The translations under genes and the position numbers were made by a program. Under the pieces are notes generated by a model. The model saw nothing but the letters and a program-made list of their open reading frames with translations, did not search any database and was not told the origin of the DNA. 5,637 bases of DNA from JABDGR01 sp035546135 (GTDB lineage Bacteria > Verrucomicrobiota > Verrucomicrobiia > Opitutales > JABDGR01). Shown piece after piece: positions 1 through 4,925 of this stretch (position 1 is its first letter; each line of letters begins with the position of its first letter). Location of the stretch: assembly GCA_035546135.1 (NCBI GenBank), contig DASZWY010000260.1, positions 1 to 5,637 of the forward strand, written 5' to 3'.

Positions 1-1894
1 CCGCAGGCGCGGGTGCCGTCAGATTGCCCAAGAGTTTATTGGCGTAGTCGCGCACCTCATCCGCGGGATCGTTTTTCGCCGCGGCTTCCAGCACGCCAGC
101 AACGTTTTTGTTCGAGTCCGCAAAATTGGCCAGTTGCGTCAATGCTTCCTTGCGGGCGGCGGTACTTTTGCCATTGGCCGCGATTTTCGCCAAGTTGTCC
201 ACGGCGCCGGATTTTTCCAACGTGACGAGCGTTTTCACCCCGGCCACCTGCACTGTGTCCGCCGGGTCGCTTTCAATCGCATGGTTCACCAGCGAAAGCG
301 CCTGGTCGGTCGGAATGCGCGCCAGACTGGTGATGGCCTTGGCGCGAATCAGCGGATTATCACTCAGGGCAGCCTCGGCCACCACCGGTGGCACCTGCGC
401 CGGGCCAAGATTGCCGATGGCGTCTAGCGCGACGACAAAGGCATCGAGCGGCAGGTTGGGGGTGTTGAGCACCTTCACGACGTAATCGTTGATTTGCTGG
501 AAGCGCGCCGGATCGCTGGCCCGCACTTTGTCACCCATGGCCGCCAGCACCAGCAAGGCGCTGCCGGACAAGTCACTGTCAGCCTCGAACATGGCCTTGA
601 GCGCCGCATCCGCTTCGGGCACCGGGTCGGTCACCTGCACGTAGGCAAACAGCGCCATCTGGCGCACGGCCATCGGCAAATCGCCGGAGTCCGCCACCGC
701 CAGCAAGTCGTATTGCGCCGGAGCGGTGCCTGCAGCTCCCAGAATGCCCAGCAATGCCGCCGCCAATGGGCCGGAGACATTATTGCCGCGCAGTTCATCG
801 AGCAACCGGTCCGCCAGGTCGGGATTCTTTTTTACCAGGTCAATGATTTTGGCCCCGGTGCGGATTTCGTCCGGCGAGTTAAATCCGCCCGCATCAATCA
901 GTCGGCGCAAATCGCTCACGTTGGTGGCAAAGTCGCCATCGTTCTCCATCGGCAAGATGGCTGCGCCAAATTCCGCCGCCCAGCCCATGCTCGTGTATTT
1001 TGCCGTGTCGGGCGTGGACTTGGCGCCCTGGTAGGTTGTGCTCATGAGGGTGAAGGCATAGTCACCGGTGGAGCCGGCCTGGGGCATGCCTTGGGCACCG
1101 CCAAAATCAATTTTTTCCGTGCCGCTGCCGGAACGCGGGAACCCGTCAAACTGGATTTGCTCGGAGCCGGCGACCAGGTAGATTGCGGCCAGCCCGGCAT
1201 TCGCGCCGTTGATGCGCAGGTAGTGGGTTTTGTTTTTGGCGACAGCCTGGCTCGGCGCGGCCGCCAGGCTATACTGGGCGATGAAAGTGCCGGTGGCGTC
1301 CTCCTCGACTCGGGTCCACTTGGTTGACGCGGCGTTATCCGGCAGGATGACCTGCCATTTCGACAGCGTGTCGCGCCAATTATTGCGGGCATTGGCCGAG
1401 AGCGAGAGCGGCACGCGCACATCCGCGATGCGGCCATTTTTCTCCAGGGTCACCAGCACCTCGGTGCCCGCCAAGTCCGGAGGCGTCAGGCTTTGTTCAC
1501 CCTGACCGCTCTCGAGCGTAAGTTTAACTTCCTCCCAGGCAAATCCGGCGAGCCAGCCGGTGGCCGTGGCGGCATAGATATTGACATGAAAACGCCCGGC
1601 CTCGGTGACCTTTAATGTCGAGGTTCCGCCGGCGGGATCCGTCGAACCCATGGTCAGCGTCCCGCTCGAGTTGAAGGTGTAGATCAATTGGTCCCCGGCG
1701 TGGAGGTCGTAAGCCGGCGCCGCGCCGGCTTTCCGGCTGGGGACATTTGCGGCGGCGGGAGTCTCGGCGGATTTTTCCACCGGCGAGTGGGCTGTGCGGT
1801 AAATAATCCACCCCAATACCAGCAAACCGACAAACAGCGCGGCGGCCAGCCATCGGGTATTTTTCGGTGCGCGGGGCGCGTCGGCAGTCGGCAT
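1..1894 (-). CDS. Membrane-anchored vitellogenin-N-like protein with C-terminal HEAT repeats (3' end outside window)
   Basis: The frame is open from an ATG at 1892-1894 to the left edge: 631 codons and no stop, so the C-terminus is missing. A short basic cytoplasmic tail (residues 1-14) precedes one membrane segment (about 15-32, WLAAALFVGLLVLGWIIY); an Ala/Pro-rich linker follows. From residue 62 comes a beta-rich region opening with YDLHAGDQLIYTF. Residues 152-208 contain GRIADVRVP, NNWRDTLSKWQ and, about 15 residues later, VEEDATGTFIAQY. This order resembles the vitellogenin/MTP/apoB N-terminal module (G.I..vy.P, N.kRgiLs.lQ, E.D..G.C...Y). Residues about 375-455 are helical and include ALLGILGAAGTAPAQ, like the agT motif of the LLTP helical domain. 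Residues about 480-630 look like HEAT repeats (NPLIRAKAITSLARI; DEVRDYANKLLGNL). Eukaryotic relatives bind or transfer lipid; a similar role in the periplasm is inference. A plain HEAT-repeat scaffold is the alternative. No Shine-Dalgarno precedes the start. Confidence 0.9.
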   Translation of the reverse strand, partial: MPTADAPRAPKNTRWLAAALFVGLLVLGWIIYRTAHSPVEKSAETPAAANVPSRKAGAAPAYDLHAGDQLIYTFNSSGTLTMGSTDPAGGTSTLKVTEAGRFHVNIYAATATGWLAGFAWEEVKLTLESGQGEQSLTPPDLAGTEVLVTLEKNGRIADVRVPLSLSANARNNWRDTLSKWQVILPDNAASTKWTRVEEDATGTFIAQYSLAAAPSQAVAKNKTHYLRINGANAGLAAIYLVAGSEQIQFDGFPRSGSGTEKIDFGGAQGMPQAGSTGDYAFTLMSTTYQGAKSTPDTAKYTSMGWAAEFGAAILPMENDGDFATNVSDLRRLIDAGGFNSPDEIRTGAKIIDLVKKNPDLADRLLDELRGNNVSGPLAAALLGILGAAGTAPAQYDLLAVADSGDLPMAVRQMALFAYVQVTDPVPEADAALKAMFEADSDLSGSALLVLAAMGDKVRASDPARFQQINDYVVKVLNTPNLPLDAFVVALDAIGNLGPAQVPPVVAEAALSDNPLIRAKAITSLARIPTDQALSLVNHAIESDPADTVQVAGVKTLVTLEKSGAVDNLAKIAANGKSTAARKEALTQLANFADSNKNVAGVLEAAAKNDPADEVRDYANKLLGNLTAPAPA

Positions 1895-1932
1895 GGCGCT
1901 TATGGTGTGTTGGGAGGAGGCCCGGCGACAAC

Positions 1933-1970
1933 AAAAAAGTCCGCTGCGAATTCACGCAGCGGACTTTTGT
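1933..1970 (-). terminator. Strong intrinsic terminator after the secreted-protein gene
   Basis: Two perfect 14-bp arms (1935-1948 and 1955-1968) enclose a 6-nt loop (1949-1954). On the minus strand the stem has a GC-rich core (CGCAGCGGAC) and is followed by a run of six T (1938 down to 1933), then GTTG. It begins about 20 nt after the TAA of the 270-aa gene. The plus strand also has a T-run on its exit side (TTTTGTTG), so it could act in both directions. It lies between the secreted-protein gene and the vitellogenin-like gene, so the latter probably needs its own promoter or readthrough. Confidence 0.88.
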
Positions 1971-1986
1971 TGCCGGCCGAAAAACC

Positions 1987-2799
1987 TTAGAGGTTGATCA
2001 GCAGAATCGAACGGGCCGCGGCCACGTAGTTCGCCAGGTTCACCGTCGCGATGGTGGCTTTCGTCTTGGTCGAGGTGAGGGTGATGGTCAGTGACAGGTT
2101 CAGCGCGTCAAACGAGACGCTCGTGCTGCCGCTCATGGGGACCGCCACCGCCGTCGTCGCCACCGTCGAATTCGTGGTCAGCTTGGTCGTGCCAAGGCTC
2201 AAGTTCGAGGTCACGCTGGCTTTCGCCTTGGACGAGGAAGGCACCGTTGCCGCCACTGTGCCAGCCACCGTGTCCGAGACCGTGCCCGAGACCGTCACCG
2301 AGTTCGAGGTAAGATTCGCCTGCGCGGAAACATTAATTGCGCCACTGCCGGACAGCGTGCCGCCGAGCGAGACCGGGTAATTCACGCCGCCTACGCTCAC
2401 CGGCAGGGTGGAGGAGGCCTTGGCAAACACCTGGCTGACCGAACCATTCAAAATCAGCGAGCCCGTCACCGTCTTGGAATACACGGTGTAGGTGCCCACC
2501 ACGAACGAGCAATTCACCGACGGCTTGCCGTTGGAGATGGCGTCGGTGACTGAAAGCGAGACGAGCGGCGTGGTCGTGCCGAGCAAGTTGCCGCTGCCCG
2601 TGCCGGTCAGGGCGAAGCTGGCGAGGGTGGCGCCGCTTTGCGCGGTTACGCCGAAGGTGTCTTTGCCGCCAATGTAGGTGTTGCCGAGGCTGACCGGGTA
2701 GGTCGTGCCTTTGGAGCCGGCATAGGCCGGCACCGTGGCGAGCACCAGGAGACTGGCGCCCAGCAGTTGAGTTTTCAGGAAAGAGGGAAACGTTTTCAT
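1987..2799 (-). CDS. Secreted Ser/Thr/Val-rich beta-repeat protein, function unknown
   Basis: Complete 270-codon ORF, ATG at 2797-2799 and TAA at 1987-1989. I do not recognise a family. A classical Sec signal peptide is clear: MKTFPSFLKT, hydrophobic core QLLGASLLVLATV, then PAYA with a likely cut after Ala27 (AYA/GS). The mature part is dominated by Ser, Thr, Val, Gly, Leu and Ala with alternating hydrophobic and polar residues, which suggests beta structure. It has a single Cys (Cys97). The motif YPVSLG occurs at 34-39 and 141-146, each followed by a similar stretch (GVTAQSG at 50-56; NVSAQAN at 156-162), and LPVSVGG at 132-138 is a third partial copy; this points to internal duplication. 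A TVxx run lies at 169-186. The C-terminus (ARSILLINL) is hydrophobic but too short for a membrane anchor, and no PEP-CTERM or LPXTG sorting signal is seen. The gene has a possible promoter upstream and a strong terminator downstream, so it may be transcribed alone. A periplasmic, surface or matrix protein is plausible. Confidence 0.85.
   Translation of the reverse strand: MKTFPSFLKTQLLGASLLVLATVPAYAGSKGTTYPVSLGNTYIGGKDTFGVTAQSGATLASFALTGTGSGNLLGTTTPLVSLSVTDAISNGKPSVNCSFVVGTYTVYSKTVTGSLILNGSVSQVFAKASSTLPVSVGGVNYPVSLGGTLSGSGAINVSAQANLTSNSVTVSGTVSDTVAGTVAATVPSSSKAKASVTSNLSLGTTKLTTNSTVATTAVAVPMSGSTSVSFDALNLSLTITLTSTKTKATIATVNLANYVAAARSILLINL
2242..2295 (-). repeat. Degenerate 12-bp tandem repeat coding for TVxx
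   Basis: Inside the secreted-protein gene, residues 169-186 read TVSG, TVSD, TVAG, TVAA, TV: four and a half units of a four-residue repeat. At DNA level the 12-bp period is visible, with adjacent plus-strand units gtgtccgagacc and gtgcccgagacc differing at one base. Such a run could change length by slippage in steps of 12 bp, which keeps the frame. Confidence 0.7.
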
Positions 2800-2832
2800 A
2801 GCGTGGTGAACCTGGACTAGGTTGAAGTCCCT

Positions 2833-2860
2833 ATAATCGTAAAAACGCGCAGGAATTCAA
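2833..2860 (-). promoter_or_regulatory. Possible sigma70-like promoter for the secreted-protein gene
   Basis: On the minus strand, TTGAAT (2855-2860) and GATTAT (2833-2838) are separated by 16 nt. Each matches the -35/-10 consensus at four of six positions. The pair lies about 35-60 nt before the ATG at 2799, in the most AT-rich stretch of the gap. It is a weak match, and Verrucomicrobiota-type promoters are poorly defined, so this is only a candidate. Confidence 0.28.
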
Positions 2861-2887
2861 GCGCGAATAGGTAAAATAACTGTTAAT

Positions 2888-2922
2888 CGTTGCCATTCCG
2901 CCACTTTGGCATGGCAATAACG
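2888..2922 (-). other. Imperfect hairpin between the protease and secreted-protein genes
   Basis: Arms ttgccat (2890-2896) and atggcaa (2911-2917) pair perfectly. Inside them gcca (2900-2903) and tggc (2907-2910) form a second short stem with a 3-nt loop, leaving a 3-nt bulge. Allowing a further bulge, cgt and acg extend the outer stem to 2888 and 2922. It lies about 55 nt after the protease stop codon. No T-run follows on the minus strand, so it is a poor intrinsic terminator; an mRNA-end stem-loop or a protein-binding dyad is possible. Confidence 0.3.
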
Positions 2923-2977
2923 TCTTTAAGCATAAGCCGCTTCCCTCGGAAACACCCTTTCAGGCGAACCATCCCTC

Positions 2978-4771
2978 CTATGGCGACGTCGAATTGGCCG
3001 GAATGAGCCGGACCACGCGGCTCTTCATGTTATTATTCATGTTTGCATCGTACTGGCCCATCGAAGCCTGCCCCGTCACTTGCAAACCCGCGGAGGACAA
3101 CATGGGCGCCACGGGTACACTTACCGTGATTGCCCGTACTTCATTGGGCTGCAACCCGGTGACCACCTGCTGAATCAACTGGCCGCCGATGTTCACGTTG
3201 ATGCTCGCCTGGCCAATCATGGTGTTGCCCCGGTTTTGGATGCTCACCTGCATCGGCGCGGTTCCCCCGGTCGGAAGCGAAGTGATGTTAAGATACAAGT
3301 CCGCCAGCGCAAGGTCGGTGTAATTGGGGTCGGTGCGGTTGAGTACCCGGCCCACGTCCACGATGCCGCTGCCGTAAAATTCATTCGCGGTCGAATTGCT
3401 GGACACCGGCCCGGCGGCATCCGCGTATTGGACGAGCAAACTCACCGCCTGCTGCCCCGTCATGCTCGAGTTGGTCGAGAGCAAACCCGCAATCGCCCCC
3501 GCCACCAGCGGCGCGGACGCCGACGTGCCCGAGAACGACATGTTGCCGTCGGTGGTGACGGTGTTGATGCCCACGCCCGGCGCCGTCAGGTCCATCTGGT
3601 TGCCGTAGTTGGAAAAAGTCGCGCGCTGGCCGGTGGCGTCAACCGAACCGACCGCCACCACGCCGGGATACGCCGCCGGGTAGCTGATTTGCCCGTTGCC
3701 GTCGTTGCCTGCCGCCGCCACGACCACGACTCCCTGCGACAACGCGTAATCAATCGCCGCCAGCAACATGGCGCTGGGCTGGCTGGTGCCGAGGCTGAGG
3801 CTCAGCACTTTTGCGCCTTGGTCCACTGCCGTGTAAATGCCGTCCGTCACGCCAAAGACATCGCCCTGGCCGTTGGAATCCAGCACGCGCACGCTGACAA
3901 TGGGTGAGGCCGGCACGATGCCTTGCTCGCCATTTGCGCCCGTCAGCAGCGAGATGACCATGTCGCCATGGCCGACACCCGGCGCCGACTGCCCGGTAGT
4001 CATGTCGTATTGTGCAATCGGACCACCCTTCAAAATATTCGGCGTGCCGGGCGACAGGCCCGTGTCGAGCATCGCCACGGTGACGCCCTTGCCCCAGTCG
4101 GCGTTGTCCGTCGGCACGCCCATGTAGCTCAGCGCCTGGCTGCCAAAGGGCGCCAATCCCCCCGGGGCGTACGGATCCGTCGGCACGTCCGGTTGCGTTG
4201 GCAATGTCACGGTGTAATTCAATTCCGGGTTCAGCGCCGGATCCTGCCCGGACCCCCGCAAAAAGCGCGCCATGCTCGCGGCGTCGGGGAAGGAAAACCG
4301 GACGCCAAAGTTGCCGCGGATGAGACCCAGCAACGTGCCGCCGGCCGCCTGTGCCCGCGCCAGCAATGCTTGCAGCTCGGCATCGGAATTTGCCCGCAAC
4401 AGCACTTCGCCCGGACGGAACGGCCCGGTGCCAAAGGCCTTGTCCGCAAAAGTCGCAGCCGTGTCCTTGGCGGCTGCCGCGTCGGCCGGGCCGTCATCCG
4501 CCCGGTATTGCGCGGTGATGGTTGGCAGCTTCTTGATGCGCGCCACTTTCGGCGCGGCGGCCGCCGGCGTGTCGTTGCGCTGGGTCCACTTCGAAAACGC
4601 CCAGCCCGAAAACCAGCCCAAAATCATCAGGAGCAAAAGCACCCCCAGCCATTGCGCGAAACTCATGGGCGGCTTCGGCTGGCGCGTCGGCGGCGTGTAG
4701 ATGGGCCGGGCCGGAATGCTGGCGCGGCGCTTTTCGGCCTCCTTGCTCAACTTCGGGCGGGTGTCATACAT
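2978..4771 (-). CDS. Membrane-anchored subtilisin-like serine protease (S8) with CARDB-like C-terminal domain
   Basis: Complete 597-codon ORF, ATG at 4769-4771, TAG at 2978-2980. Order: basic Pro-rich cytoplasmic tail (1-37), one membrane segment (about 38-59), Ala-rich linker, propeptide-like region (about 113-190, beginning FRPGEVLLRANSDAELQALL), S8 catalytic domain (about 210-475), CARDB-like beta domain (about 486-592, with IQNRGNT and a closing NNNMKSRVVRL). The triad is Asp236 (AMLDTG), His268 (GHGDMV) and Ser417 (SGTSASAPLVAG); the oxyanion Asn is Asn356 (AAAGNDG). The Asp-His spacing is 32, as in subtilisin, so the enzyme is probably active. Odd: the usual HGTHVAG around the His reads HGDMVISL. 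The anchor and tail predict an N-in protein with the protease outside the cytoplasm. The likely role is processing or degradation of envelope or secreted proteins; the substrate is unknown. The annotated start gives a positive-inside tail; Met36 is an alternative start right before the membrane segment. No Shine-Dalgarno is visible, only a weak promoter-like pair at 4838-4865 (TTGCCC, 16 nt, TAGGAT). Confidence 0.95.
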   Translation of the reverse strand: MYDTRPKLSKEAEKRRASIPARPIYTPPTRQPKPPMSFAQWLGVLLLLMILGWFSGWAFSKWTQRNDTPAAAAPKVARIKKLPTITAQYRADDGPADAAAAKDTAATFADKAFGTGPFRPGEVLLRANSDAELQALLARAQAAGGTLLGLIRGNFGVRFSFPDAASMARFLRGSGQDPALNPELNYTVTLPTQPDVPTDPYAPGGLAPFGSQALSYMGVPTDNADWGKGVTVAMLDTGLSPGTPNILKGGPIAQYDMTTGQSAPGVGHGDMVISLLTGANGEQGIVPASPIVSVRVLDSNGQGDVFGVTDGIYTAVDQGAKVLSLSLGTSQPSAMLLAAIDYALSQGVVVVAAAGNDGNGQISYPAAYPGVVAVGSVDATGQRATFSNYGNQMDLTAPGVGINTVTTDGNMSFSGTSASAPLVAGAIAGLLSTNSSMTGQQAVSLLVQYADAAGPVSSNSTANEFYGSGIVDVGRVLNRTDPNYTDLALADLYLNITSLPTGGTAPMQVSIQNRGNTMIGQASINVNIGGQLIQQVVTGLQPNEVRAITVSVPVAPMLSSAGLQVTGQASMGQYDANMNNNMKSRVVRLIPANSTSP

Positions 4772-4900
4772 GGTCGGCGAGGCTTCGGGAATCGACCCCG
4801 GGGAGCCGGTCGGCGCCCGGCGGCGGGTGGTGAAGACATCCTACTTGAACCCGCTGCCGGGGCAACAAGTTTCCAGCCGGTGCATTTGGCGCCATTTTAA

Positions 4901-4916
4901 TCAAACAACCGTTTGA
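4901..4916 (-). terminator. Weak hairpin just after the DUF4010 gene stop
   Basis: Perfect 6-bp arms tcaaac (4901-4906) and gtttga (4911-4916) enclose a 4-nt loop. On the minus strand it starts 10 nt after the TGA at 4926-4928 and is followed by TTAAAAT, which is not a clean T-run. The stem is short and AT-rich, so termination would be inefficient. Placement after a stop codon is the main support. Confidence 0.3.
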
Positions 4917-4925
4917 GCCCCGGCC

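Noticed and set aside
494..1327. Plus-strand 277-codon ORF rich in Gly, Arg, His and Gln
   Set aside because: It lies wholly antisense to the vitellogenin-like gene. Its composition is that of a reverse-frame shadow of a GC-rich gene, with no domain or start signal.
1042..1437. Minus-strand 131-codon ORF
   Set aside because: Out-of-frame shadow inside the vitellogenin-like gene, Arg/Pro/Ser-rich, no start signal.
1524..1955. Minus-strand 143-codon ORF overlapping the start of the vitellogenin-like gene
   Set aside because: It is in another frame of the same strand, runs through the terminator, and is Arg-rich without motifs. The 1894 frame gives a clean membrane anchor and family-like motifs.
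2051..2380. Plus-strand 109-codon Val-rich ORF
   Set aside because: Mirror of the Thr/Val/Ser-rich repeat of the secreted protein on the other strand; the repetitive coding gives an open antisense frame.
2831..2838. Perfect TATAAT on the plus strand (2832-2837)
   Set aside because: No plus-strand gene follows and no fitting -35 box was seen, so it is probably chance in an AT-rich gap.
3080..3907. Plus-strand 275-codon ORF
   Set aside because: Antisense shadow of the protease catalytic and CARDB-like regions; His/Arg-rich and without recognisable motifs.
4887..4894. Palindrome tggcgcca in the gap before the protease gene
   Set aside because: An 8-bp GC-rich palindrome is expected by chance at this base composition, and no second copy or flanking dyad was seen.
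3923..4900. Plus-strand 325-codon ORF
   Set aside because: Antisense to the protease gene, whose triad and domain order are unmistakable. The plus product is Arg/His/Gly-rich low complexity.
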